64,000 nt of DNA from NCBI GenBank assembly GCA_014529385.2, contig CM043956.1:66452281-66516280 (forward strand), written 5' to 3'. The notes below the pieces were generated by a model. The model was not told where the DNA came from. It searched no databases and saw nothing but the letters and a program-made list of their open reading frames with translations. The translations under genes and the position numbers were made by a program. The DNA comes from Adiantum capillus-veneris. Taxonomy: Eukaryota > Streptophyta > Polypodiopsida > Polypodiales > Pteridaceae. This document shows, piece by piece, positions 9,480 to 19,729 of this stretch (position 1 is its first letter; each line of letters opens with the position of its first letter).

Positions 9480-10599
9480 TGCAGAATTTCATGTCTACGA
9501 CATGAAACAACACCAATAGACTATCAACCACTGAATCCGGATGGAAATTTTTCTCATAAAATTCGTATGAACCAATGGGTAAGCTTAAAGAAGCATTTGA
9601 GGTAAGTTTTCAAGAGTTCGCAAAAATTGAGATTATTTACATTTTCTTGAGAATTTATGCCAAATTAAGTTTTGATTTGACTCAAAGGCTTAAAACATGT
9701 CATAAAAACACAGGCCATTGAAAAAATTGTAAAAAATGTTCATTTTAGGCCAAAAGTAAATAATCGTGATTATTTACTTTGAGCTCAAATTTGACCAAGG
9801 TTGATACTAGAGACTCTAGCATGATTACAAACATCTTTTGTGAAGGCTCATAGAACGTGGATCACAAAACAGATAAAAAACTAGTGAGAATTGACTCAAA
9901 GGCTTTGTATAAAGTGTTTGCCTTGCTAAATGCTGCTAAGATCTAGTGAAACTTGACTCAAAGGCTTCATATAAAGTGTTTAGAATGTGTGAATTCTCAG
10001 TTGATCAAAAATATGCAAAATTTTACCAGAAGTAGATAATCACAATTATTTACTTTTGCCTTGCTTTGGAACTTTTTTGGCGAACCAAGCATACCACTAG
10101 CTCTATCATGTTGTAGTGAGCACTCATACCAGATTTGGTAAGATTTGGATCTTCAAAGTGAAAATTGTGTCCAGATTTGTAAAGTCAGTCTATAGGCACA
10201 AAACTGTTGACAAACTAAACTGAGTTTATCCAAACTTGGTGAAAACTTGGCTAGGGAGCATAAGTTGACTTGCTTAACCTGTTTGTATCAACATTTTGGC
10301 AGAAGTAAATAATCGTGATTTTTTACATCTACCCTAGATTAAAACATTTTAACGCAATTGAATATACCACAAGGTCAAGCATATCAGTTAGACTCCACAA
10401 ATCAAATTTAGTGAAATTTGGATCACAAAAGTGAGACTTAAGCGAGATTACACTAAACTGAGTCTACGGACAGTAAACAGTTGATAACTTGGGCAAATCT
10501 TGTTCAAATTCAATGGAACTTGTCCAGAGACTACAACAAAGTGTTTATATGGCAAAACAAGCCTAAAAAATGAGAAAAGTAAATAATCAGATTATTTAC
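9480..10599. repeat. Diverged quasi-tandem array, units of about 273 bp
   Basis: A palindromic word of the form aagtaaataatc..gattatttactt starts at about 9753, 10029, 10302 and 10575, a spacing of 276, 273 and 273 bp. Between them, related words recur in the same order (for example aagcatacca, ggtaagatttggatc, caaaagtgag, aaacttggtg). The units are old and differ by many changes. The array is cut by W1 at 10600 and resumes at 37699. It could be a worn satellite or the repeat-bearing leader of a large gypsy element. Confidence 0.7.
9753..9780. repeat. Perfect inverted repeat in the 273-bp unit (13-bp arms, 2-base spacer)
   Basis: The arm aaagtaaataatc and its exact reverse complement are separated by gt. 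This is the best-kept of at least four copies; the others lie at about 10029-10055, 10302-10326 and 10576-10600. Confidence 0.9.
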
Positions 10600-10826
10600 T
10601 CTTAGAATTAGGGTTGAAGAGAAGCACACACAGCTTGGAGAAGACGAAGGAAGCTCAAGGCACACAATAGAGAGTGTGCTACTTAGTATGCAATGGAAAG
10701 ATAGATAGCCCTAGAGTGATGGGCGTATATACAATGCTCGGGGGAAAAAACCTCCTAAAGTGGGACAAAATGCCCCAGCGGTCCTAGTGTGTTCACACAC
10801 ATCACTACCACATGTATATGGTAACA
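10600..10826 (-). repeat. W1 left LTR (3' LTR of the minus-strand element)
   Basis: 227 bp, pairing with 37472-37698. It ends ggtaaca and is followed on the right by the W1 polypurine tract. Element W2 at 55725-60020 is related, but no W2 LTR lies in the window. Confidence 0.92.
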
Positions 10827-10839
10827 AATCCCCCTTGGA
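10827..10839 (-). promoter_or_regulatory. W1 polypurine tract
   Basis: On the minus strand the sequence is ccaagggggatt, immediately before the 3' LTR, the expected position of the plus-strand primer. Confidence 0.75.
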
Positions 10840-11031
10840 GTGATGCGGTGAACGAGAGCTGGCACATGAGTAAAGGGAAGTGCCATGCCCTGAGGACATG
10901 ATCAATGCACAAAGGGGAGTAAGCCCAAAGCTTTGCGGAAATCTTCAAGCTTCTCACGAGACAATGCCTTTGTGAAAAAGGTCTGCAAGGTTGTCCTGTG
11001 TTGGCACAGAAGCCAAGCTGATCTCTCCTGC

Positions 11032-11304
11032 TCAGAGCCTCTCCCTGACATAGTGGTAATGCACCTCAATGTGCTTTGTGCGAGCATGAAAAATTGGGTT
11101 CCTCACAACTACCAATGCGCTCTGACTGTCAGTGAAGATAGTGTTGCCAGTGTCCTGTCCAACACCCAAATCATCCATAAGACCTCTGAGCCATACACAC
11201 TGAACCGTAGCTGTGAAGACTGCCCTGTACTCAGCCTCACAACTTGAAGTGGCCACAGTAGGTTGCTTCTTGCTCAACCATGATATACATGAACTGCCAA
11301 GCAT
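11032..11304 (-). CDS. W1 copia RNase H domain
   Basis: The minus-strand frame contains WLSKKQPTVATSSCEAEYRA, the RNase H block of Ty1/copia elements, followed by VWLRGLMDDLG, DSQSALVVVRNP and HARTKHIEVHYHYVRE. The domain removes the RNA template during cDNA synthesis. It lies at the end of pol, just before the PPT and 3' LTR, as expected. Confidence 0.92.
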   Translation of the reverse strand: MLGSSCISWLSKKQPTVATSSCEAEYRAVFTATVQCVWLRGLMDDLGVGQDTGNTIFTDSQSALVVVRNPIFHARTKHIEVHYHYVRERL

Positions 11305-11449
11305 GAATCAAAAACACTTTGTGGACACTCGTGTGTCAAAAAAACCAGCCCAATCTGAGTCCGAAAAAGCATGTAAGTCTAGCGGCAATGATCCCCCCTT
11401 GGGATAAAACAAGCCAAGATGTAAAGTGCCACTAAGGTAGCGGAAAATC

Positions 11450-12640
11450 CTCTTGACAGCCTACCAATGCTTAGACCCTGGGCTATGCATAAAACTGCTG
11501 ACCTGTGAGACAACAAACTGAATATCCGGCATCGTGTTGCATACATAAATGAGGCAGCCAACAGTAGTTTGGTAAAGAGTGACATCAGTAGGATCACCAG
11601 CATCATGTAGAATCAACTTCAAACCTGTTTCCATGGGAGTGGCAATAGGTTTGCAATCCTCAAGTCCAAACTTACATAGCAATGTCTCTATGTAACTTTT
11701 ATGACACAAGGAAATACCACCATCACACTGCTTAAACTGTATACCCAAGTAATGATGCAACAGCCCCAAACCTTTCATCTTGAAAGTATCATTCAAATCA
11801 GCCTTAAATTTAGTAATATGTCTCTCATTTGGTACAGTGATCAGCAAATCATCGACATAAAGAACCACAATGAGAAGTACATCACCCTCATGCTTTACAT
11901 ACAATGTGCTTTCTATTGGACTGTTACGAAAGCCTCGTTTAACCAAATGAGTGTCAACTTTCTCATACCAAGCAGAGGAGATTGCTTCAACCCATACAAA
12001 GCCTTCTTACATTTGCACACTTTGTCCTCTTGTCATTTTATGACAAAACTGTGAGCCTGCGTTACATGAACTTCCTCAAATATGTCACCATTCAAGAAAG
12101 CAGTAACAATGTCTGATTGATGTACATCCCAACCAAAATGAGCTGCCAATGCACATAGAAAACGCACAGTAGTCATACGACAAGTGGGAGCAAAAGTCTC
12201 TTCGTAATCTGTGCCTTTTTGCTGTGCATAACCTTTTGCAACAAGTCAAGCCTTATGGCGATCAATCTCACCATACGGCTTGCGTTTCAACTTGTAAACC
12301 CACTTTGTACCAATGGCCTTTTTTCCACGAGGCAAATCACATAAAGTCCATGTGTCATTTTCTATAAGCGCATCATATTCTGATTGCATGGCAGCCATCC
12401 AATTTTCAGAATTTGTGCTTCATCAAAAGACAGAGGCTTCTCAACATCATGTAAGCTAGACATAGCCAAAGCATAACAATCTGATGCATAAGATGCATGG
12501 CGAGAGTGTGAACGAGTACGACTAGACAAAGGTGCATCCAATTTACTGTCACACAAAGTGTGCACCAGCTATTTTGGCATACCTGTAGCCTGCTCATTTT
12601 CAGCCCTTTCCTCATCAAGTACATCATGTACATCTGCATC
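11450..12640 (-). pseudogene. W1 copia reverse transcriptase region
   Basis: Minus-strand frames over this stretch show copia RT blocks: an LYVDDLLI catalytic loop at about 11840-11870, MKGLGLLHHYLGIQF and LCHKSYIETLL downstream of it, and upstream linker sequence toward the integrase. Reverse transcriptase copies the element RNA into cDNA. The region is recognisable from end to end but broken more than once. Confidence 0.85.
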
Positions 12641-12820
12641 AGTTATAGGCTAATCTATAACATTTTTAGAACCCCATAGGCTATACATTTGCCTCATTGG
12701 AACTTACATTCGTATTTCCACCACTTAAAAGAGGTAACAAAGTGTCATAAATGTCATGTGAGCTTACATTACTGTCTCTAGTACATGACAACAAGGGCTG
12801 AACAGAATCTTGCACAAACA

Positions 12821-13541
12821 CTACATCCCGTGAAAGAAAATTTCATTTTGTTTGCAGATGATACAACCTATAACCTTTTCTTTCAACACTATAACCAACA
12901 AAAATACATTTGACAGCCTTATCATCCAATTTTGTGCGCTGTGTATGTGGCACCAAAGCATATGCCAAACAACCAAAAATACGCATGTGCTCAATAGAAT
13001 TTCTCTATCATGCCATGCTTCATATCGAGTAATAGACTGCAAAGATATCTTAGGACACCTGTTAAGTACATAAGTGGCACACATGCTGGCCTCAAGCCAA
13101 AAAGAATTTAGCAAAGCTTGACTTTTGACCATACATCGTGCCGTTTACATCAGTGACCTATTTTTCCTCTTAGCAACAACATTTTTCTGAGGTGTATAAG
13201 GCATTGTACATTGGTGTTTTATCCCACGACTAGCCATAAATTCATTAAATTCATGAGACATATACTCCCCCCCTCGATCGGAATGGAGGGTGCCCATAGT
13301 ACACTTTGAGACATTTTCCGTCATAGCAAGAAATTGTTTGAAGCACATAAAAACTTCGGACTTCGCTTTAAGCGGAAATACCCATGCATGCCTGGAGTAA
13401 TCATCTATGAAAGTCACGAAGTAAAGGTACGTAATTGCCCAAGGACGGAGTTTGCATGGCCCACAAACATCACTATGCACAAGTTGCAACCTGCATGTGG
13501 CCCGAATTGAACCATCCTCTGGAAACTTAGAACGTTGCATC
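12821..13541 (-). pseudogene. W1 copia integrase, part left of the X1 insertion
   Basis: Minus-strand frames show the rve core blocks LVHSDVCGPC, YFVTFIDDYSRHAWVFPLK, LHSDRGGEYMSHEF and MPYTPQKN, then ALLNSFWLEA. The catalytic region lies at 13145-13540 and its downstream part at 12821-13140. X1 is inserted at its upstream edge, in the sequence linking the zinc-binding domain to the core; the rest is at 35475-35650. Confidence 0.88.
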
Positions 13542-13684
13542 TGTTGGAGCTATATATGGCTCACTCTACTCAACTTAGTCTCACCTATATATTTGTATCT
13601 TGTCCTCAAGATAAATCAGTCTTTGGGAGCGTATATGGTGTGTCTCTTGTCTCGTCTCTCTCTCTTTCTCTCTACATCTCAACA
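13542..13684 (+). repeat. X1 5' LTR (143 bp)
   Basis: It begins tgttggagctatatatggc and ends catctcaaca, with two TATA-like words (tatatatgg and ctatatatttg) and a ctctctctctttctctct tract. It is directly followed by the PBS. Confidence 0.95.
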
Positions 13685-13696
13685 TGGTATTAGAGC
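13685..13696 (+). promoter_or_regulatory. X1 primer-binding site (initiator tRNA-Met type)
   Basis: tggtattagagc directly abuts the 5' LTR; the plant initiator tRNA-Met complement is tggtatcagagc, and X2 has that exact form at 61396-61407. Confidence 0.88.
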
Positions 13697-14460
13697 GGTA
13701 ACGATCACGCGCCGATTCAATTCATGGTGACAAGACAGTCTGTGTATGCGATTCGCATGTAAGATTCAAAATTGCTACAAATTTTATTTTTGAGCATTGA
13801 TTCTTGTTAACTGTGGTTGTTTTGTGTTAAGAAGAATATGATTAGTATTTTGTGTGGTGTTTATTGCTAATCAATCTAATCGTTGATTACGTTTTCTTGT
13901 TGATGACACCCTAAACTTCATCTCGATTTTTGGGGTCTTCTGCTCAAAATTTGGAGAAACGGGAAAAGCGCAATGGAGTGTAGCACAATGGCAATGGCAC
14001 TTTTTATCCAAAACTTGTTCGTCTCCTCCAGCTCTTCGATTTGAGTTCTAGGTTTGCGTCAAAATCGGAGTTCGCAGTAGAAAGTTATACTGTTTTTACT
14101 GCATCTGAGCTTGGCTCACCTTTCTTCGTCTTTACTTCTTTGTGAAGCGTCCGCGATCGTTATTTTAATTTTGGCGTTAACTTTTTCGAGAAAATTTAGC
14201 TTTTTGCTATTCGTATTGTGGCCGTCAATCTTGCGTCTCACGCCACTCTATTTTGAGGACTCTTTTATTATTAACATCTCCTTTACGCTGCTTTTTTTTT
14301 GGGTGACGTCTCTCACATCTTTGGACGTTCATTGAGCATCCTTTTTGCGTTTATCGTTGACAGAACACAGTCCTCATATTTCTCTCATTCTCAATTGTGG
14401 CTTCACCATATATGGTGTGCAAATTCTGCGATCTTATCTTATACGTCTTCTCGCAACAAG
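13697..14460 (+). other. X1 untranslated leader
   Basis: About 760 bp between PBS and the gag region. X2 has the same leader at 61408-62165 with high similarity, so this is part of the element and not host sequence. Open frames in it show no domain. Confidence 0.75.
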
Positions 14461-15476
14461 ATATGGCTATGACTATTCTCGTCCAACGGCTTTCCTTCTG
14501 GCCAGCGTTCTGTTCCTCCTTTCCAAGGCCAAGGATTTCCAAGCTAGAAAGAAAAGATGTTGTTAATTCTTGAAGGCGATGAACTCTCTGATGTTGTTCT
14601 TGAAATTGTGTTTGTCTGCCTCAGCGTGTTGATACGGATAATGATAACGTGCTTATCACTGAAGGACCTATATTTGAATATTGGAATGTTACCTATACGG
14701 ATTGGCAACGACGTGATAAAGAAGCTCGTCGGTATATTATTTTTGCTCTTACTGATTCCCTTTTTCTTGATATGTATGAACTGCCTACTTCCCACGACGT
14801 ATGGAAGTACCTTATTGCAAACTTTCAGAAGAAATCTGTTACAGAAATACTTTATTTGAGAGGGTTGCTTAACAAGTTACAATATGAAGTTGGTACTACC
14901 ATGAAGGGACATATTGAATATTTCAACTCTATCATTAATCAACTTGCTACTGCCGGTGATCCTGTTCCACAAAATCAACTAATTACACTTCTTCTTGACA
15001 CGGTGAAGGAATCTTCTTATGATAACATTGTTACTATTCTCTCTAATAAAGATGGTCTTGATTTCGACCAAGCCTGTATGTCTTTAATTGAATACTCTCA
15101 ACGTCAAGAACGACGTAATGCTGGTCATGATACAGCTATGATTTCACAAGAGGAGACTGAGTCACAACATATGGAACGTGCTTTTTATGCTCGAAGGCAT
15201 CCATTTCAACGAGGAAACCGTAGAGGTGGCCATCGCGGTAATATTTTCTCTTGTCTCAAATTTCCTAACAAGCAATGTTCTTACTGCAACAGAAATGGCC
15301 ATACTGAAGATGATTGTTGCGCACGTCAATATGATGAAGAGCACAATATTACCACGAAACAACCACGTTTATCTAGAGACTCTTCTTCTTCTTCTTGTGA
15401 ATATTGTGGACGATCTGATCATCCCACTCATATGTGCTATAAGCGTCGATTCGACACAGATCCTAATAGAGCATAA
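14461..15476 (+). pseudogene. X1 gag region with two zinc knuckles
   Basis: Frames here encode a copia Gag of the UBN2 type, with words such as LPTSHDVWKYLIANFQKKS, EILYLRGLLNKLQYEVG and GLDFDQACMSLIEY, then two CCHC zinc knuckles, CSYCNRNGHTEDDC and CEYCGRSDHPTHMC. Gag forms the particle and the knuckles bind the genomic RNA. The same protein in X2 starts at an ATG at 62166. The region is broken here. Confidence 0.85.
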
Positions 15477-15529
15477 GCTACTGAACATCGAAACAACATT
15501 GTACCAGAAACAAGCTGCGTCCTATGTTT

Positions 15530-16248
15530 AGTTACTCTAGACAGAATTGTTCATGTACGTGATGGATCACTTTTTATTGTTGATTCTGGTGCTACAAGAA
15601 ATATGACATATCAGTCTAAGTGGCTCCATAACTATCATCCACTACCAGTTCAACGTATTGCTTATCTTGCTGATGATACTACTTGTCAAGTAAAGGGTAT
15701 TGGAGACTTATATCTTGGTACCTTATCTTCTTCCACTCGAATTTTGCGAGGAGTATTACATGTACCAGATCTTCAACGTAATCTTCTTTCAGTTGCTAGA
15801 CTTGTTGATCTTGGTCTATTTGTTGGATTTGATCATACCAAATGCAGAATTGAGAAAGATGGACAGACTATATCCACTGCTCCTTGAAACGATAATTTGT
15901 TTGAACTCTCTCTCAATGATGTTGTAGCAAATGTTTTCACTGCTTCAGGTGATCATGATTGCAAAGTATGGCATCACCGTTTTGTTCATGCTGATTTCTC
16001 AAAACTCCTTGATCTTCAACGTCGTGATCTTGTTCATGGCATGGATCTTAAAGCCCATCCCCATATGGGAATTTGTGAATTTCGTGCTCTTGGGAAACAC
16101 AATCGTAAACCCTTTCCTCTTTCAACTACAACTCATTCTCATGACATATTGGATCTTGTTCATACTGATATATATGGATCTCTACCTTCTTCGAGATCAC
16201 AATATCGCTACTTTATTACTTTCATTGATGATTTCTCAAGGTATACAC
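15530..16248 (+). pseudogene. X1 protease, zinc-binding domain and start of integrase
   Basis: Blocks in order: IVDSGAT (aspartic protease active site), LADDTTCQVKG, VLHVPDLQRNLLSV, then the GAG-pre-integrase zinc region WHHRFVHADFSKLLDLQ with downstream LGKHNRKPF, and the integrase opening DLVHTDI and YFITFIDDFSRYT. Y1 is inserted directly after this. The stretch is recognisable but broken. Confidence 0.85.
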
Positions 16249-16807
16249 TGTCGAGAAATTTGCGGTCTTGCTAGGAAAGCACTGGGCTTATGGCTGTGAG
16301 AGTTTGTGAGAGAACTCAACAAAAACTATATGAAGGAGTTAAACCATAGATGCCATGAAGACTAGGGTTTGGAAAGAAGTGCAATCAAAGAAGACTCACT
16401 CTTTCTCTCTTGCACTCACACACACAAAGAAAGAACACAAAAGAGAATGTCAAAACAATACGAAGATGAAAACATCAAGGCGATGGTCATATCGTATCAT
16501 GGGTAATATGAAATGGTTAATAGATGAGTTAATGGCATTAAATCTTGGCTGACCAAATAGGCTACGAATTGTTCTTTGGAACTGTATTTTTGTGCTTACC
16601 ATAATATATACATTTTGTCTAGTGATTGGAATTAATTGTGTGTACAAATCCTCTTGGTTCATAGCAAGATAACTACGCTTACGTCAAAAAAAAAGTTATA
16701 GTCTATGAGAGTTACTATGATGGGATCCGGTAATACAAGTATTTCATTAGGCCTTTCTGGGCCAAAGAGAAATACTATACGTTGTTGGAAGTGTATTTTA
16801 CAGCTAA
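16249..16807 (-). repeat. Y1 left LTR, first segment
   Basis: Matches 30641-31195. Z follows at 16808, after the target site gctaa at 16803-16807. The sequence is non-coding with tgtcgagaaattt at the outer edge. Confidence 0.93.
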
Positions 16808-17743
16808 TGTAACAAGACTTGATTTCGAGGTGTTTTAGTAATAAATTTTGTTTTCTAGGAAGTTTTTGTCATTTTAAAGTTAGTCCACTGTGTAGAAGGA
16901 TGTGTGGATTGTTTTCGTCCGATAAAATTTTTTGATCCGGAAGGCACTTTCTGGGGCATTTTTGAAGGCGTTAACGTGGGATTTTGAAAAAGTGATGTAT
17001 GAAGCGATTGAAGCCTGCGTTATAAGGAACAACTTTGGTTCTATGAGTCTTTAGAGATTTTGATGTTTTGATGCTCGTTGAAGGCCAAAGATTAAGAAAA
17101 AAAGTTGGATTTGCTGTTTTTGCATCGTTTTTGTAGAAAATGCTGTTTTGCAGGTTGATTTTCAGCAAATCGGAGCAGGCTATGGAAATTTTCCATCACA
17201 TAGCCGTCGAAGAGCGCAGCGAGGGCAACAAGATTGTATGAGACGGACTTGGGCTGTTTTGGCTCCGTTTGGGAGTTATGTTCAGTTGAAGACAGCTGAA
17301 AAATTGTGGACCTCTACGGATCGCTTCACGATCACGTTTTTTTTTAACCTTGTTCTCGCAGGTATATTGGCGCGCAAGTCGAGTCGACCGAGCGCCAAAA
17401 ATAGAAAAGCGGCTATTTTAAGAGGTCGCAGGTTTTCTGGAGGAGAATAGAAGGACGGGTGGTGCGTTTTGGGGGTGATTCACCATTCTCTCTTCTGCGA
17501 GTGCGAGTGCGAGTGCGAGTGCGAGTGCGAGTGAGAGTGCGAGTGCGAGTGCGAGTGCGAGTGCGAGTGAGACGCTGCATGCAAGCGAATTGAAGCTCGG
17601 GGGTGGTCGGGAGGTTCGAGCTCCGTACAACGGAGTGCGCCCATATATATATTCAATTGCTCCTCTGTTGTATCAAACACTATCAATACAAAGATTTCTT
17701 CCTCTGTTTTGCTGTCTATCTCTATTATTCGGTTCCCGTGACA
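16808..17743 (+). repeat. Z 5' LTR (936 bp)
   Basis: It begins tgtaacaagacttgatttcg and ends ggttcccgtgaca. A TATA-like catatatatatt lies near 17643. It contains the hexamer run at 17497-17569. Open frames inside it are repeat-derived and not genes. Confidence 0.96.
17497..17569. repeat. (GCGAGT)12 hexamer run in the Z 5' LTR
   Basis: About 12 units, one with a variant base. The 3' LTR has three units at 23261-23278. It lies about 75 bp upstream of the TATA-like word. Confidence 0.95.
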
Positions 17744-17745
17744 AT

Positions 17746-17757
17746 TGGTATCAGAGC
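17746..17757 (+). promoter_or_regulatory. Z primer-binding site (initiator tRNA-Met)
   Basis: tggtatcagagc lies two bases inside the 5' LTR, an exact match to the common plant PBS complementary to initiator tRNA-Met. Confidence 0.95.
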
Positions 17758-17775
17758 AAGCGGTTGATTCTGGAC

Positions 17776-19140
17776 ATGGACGGATACGAGAAGAGGATAA
17801 AGGAGCAAGAATACCTGATTCGACGACTACGAGAGGATCTGGAAATTTCAAATCGGGAGCGTGCTGAGGCTCTGCGAGGCAAAGCAACACGAGACCCTGA
17901 TATCTATGTGGAAATTAATGGTGAACAGGAAGACGGAAACCATGCTATTCCACCAGGAAACAATAATCAACGAGTGGGCGCTGGGGCACCGGGCGGTGGA
18001 GATGGAGGTGATGATGGAGATGATGATGATGGGAACGGTGGTGATGGGCGTCGCGGTCGTCCACACGAAAGAGAGCGGAATGACGGCGAAGCGGAAACTA
18101 AGGAAAGGAGAGGACGAAGAAGGGAACGTGATGAAGAAGATGCAGATGAAGATTCTGAAAGGGCAGCTTTGCAGCAAGTCTTCAAGAAGGCAAAGATTAA
18201 CGAGTTTAATGGCATCGAGAAAACTGGTGAAGATCTCGAAGCATGGACTGAAGAGTTAGAAGATTATTTTGCATTGAAGAAGTTCTCTGAAGAGGCAAAA
18301 GCAAAGGTTGCAGTTGTTCATCTTCGACAAACCGCAAAGCTTTGGTGGAAAGCATACCTTAAACAACGAACAAAGGTTACTCCAATCACTTGGGAGGAAT
18401 TTAAAATGCAAGCGTATAAAAGGTACTGTTCTCCACACTATGAGATGGATAAAAAGATGGAGTTTTACAAGTTTCAGCAGCAACCTGAGGACGAGCCAAG
18501 TCTTACTGTACATGAGTATAAGGAGAAGTTTTTGCGACTTCACAAGTATGCACCGGAAGTAGAAGGAGAGGCGTTGACAAACAAATTTATCGAAGGACTG
18601 CGTAAAGATCTGTATTATCAAGTAAAGGGTGCAGGGGCTACCGATTTTCTAGATGCTATTGCGAAGGCTGAAAATTATGAGAAGAAGGTGAAGTATGAGA
18701 GCCGCAACCCTACTCCAAGCAGAATTATACCTACCGGGCATAGAATGCAGAATAGGCCTTTTCAGACAAACACTGAGTTTCTCCGAAGGAATTTTACAAA
18801 TAATCAGAGAAGACCACCCAATAATTTTTCAAATCAGAATCAGAATTTCAATCGAAATCAGAGTACAAATCAGAATGCTGTAACCAACCGCAATCAAAAT
18901 TTGGGTCAAAATACTGTAAACAACCGCAATCAAAATTTGGGTCAAAATGATGCAAATCAGAATCAAAGAAGACGACAACCGCTGCGGTGGCAACATGATC
19001 CTGCTTTTCTAGAACGAGCAAGGAGATTTGGGTTATGTTTTCGTTGCGGTGAGCAAGGTCACAAGACGTTCGAATGCCCAAATAAGGAGATCGATCAGGC
19101 TGTTCTTGCACGAATGGAAGCCAATATGAATGCGATGGAC
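17776..19140 (+). CDS. Z Gag with CCHC zinc knuckle
   Basis: The frame starts at the ATG at 17776, 19 bases after the PBS. An N-terminal charged coiled-coil-like stretch ([19 protein letters not shown]) and a Gly/Asp/Glu/Arg-rich linker come first. The retrotrans_gag domain follows ([39 protein letters not shown]), then an Asn/Gln-rich repeat at about 18780-18970 and the knuckle [14 protein letters not shown] at about 19036-19077. Gag builds the particle and packages RNA. Confidence 0.95.
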
Positions 19141-19199
19141 ACCACGATTGGGGAAGCGAGCGAGGAAGGTAAGTGCTCTGAAATTCCTATGAAATGCAT

Positions 19200-19570
19200 G
19201 ACAACGTCTGTCCATCATTTAAGGGCATCCGTTATAAGAATTCGGGGTAAGATAGGAACTGAAATTGTGAATTTTCTCATTGATTCGGGTAGTACGCATT
19301 GTTTTATGTCTAACAAGCTTGCGCAGACTTTGAAATTGAATTCTGATTCCCAGATTAGGAGACCTGTAGAATTGGCCAATGGGAAGAAACATTATACACA
19401 GGGTCATATTCAAAACTTACCTTTTTTGCTGAACAAAGAGAAACATTCGGGAGAATTTTATGTTATTAGCATGGGTGAACGGGATGTAATTTTGGGAATG
19501 GATTGGTTGGCTGCGAACCATGCATTGATTGATTGTGAGAGGGGTGAGTTGGTTTTTAAAAACAGAGATG
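19200..19570 (+). CDS. Z aspartic protease domain
   Basis: [13 protein letters not shown] carries the catalytic D-S-G, followed by [17 protein letters not shown], the flap-distal ILGMDWL block typical of chromoviruses. It is in the same frame as Gag. The enzyme cleaves the polyprotein. Confidence 0.95.
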
Positions 19571-19729
19571 GTCATGCGATTAAAGCTGAGGAGAGAAATA
19601 CTAAATCACTCCTAATTTCTGCCATGAAATTTTTGAGGGGGGTGAGACAAGGGTGTGAGACGTTTCTTGTGTTTGCTAACGAGATTAAAGAGGATTCTGG
19701 GAATAAGCAGAAAGGGGAAAATCCAGAAT

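Larger units (their letters stand above)
7241..9480 (+). other. AT-rich non-coding DNA, possible leader of element V
   Basis: No domain-bearing open frame is seen on either strand in about 2.2 kb. It contains worn traces of the palindromic word taataatcgtgatt (7394-7407) that recurs regularly further right, and the paired 18-bp direct and 19-bp inverted repeats described separately. It may be the outer, more decayed part of the 273-bp repeat array. Confidence 0.4.

Noticed and set aside
9480-10600. CRISPR-like array suggested by palindromes at regular spacing
   Set aside because: Units are 273 bp and diverged, the spacers are related to one another, and the genome is a plant; this is a tandem repeat.
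16239-16248. A 5-bp target duplication for Y1
   Set aside because: The left flank (tacac) and right flank (acgcc) do not match; the insertion is shown by the paired LTRs and the split X1 integrase instead.
17148-17450. A 100-residue open frame repeated identically at 22912-23214
   Set aside because: Both copies lie inside the Z LTRs; identity reflects LTR pairing and not protein conservation.
17418-17890. Ser-His and Ala-Leu repeat proteins on the minus strand
   Set aside because: They are translations of the GCGAGT hexamer run in the Z LTR and shadows of Z gag.
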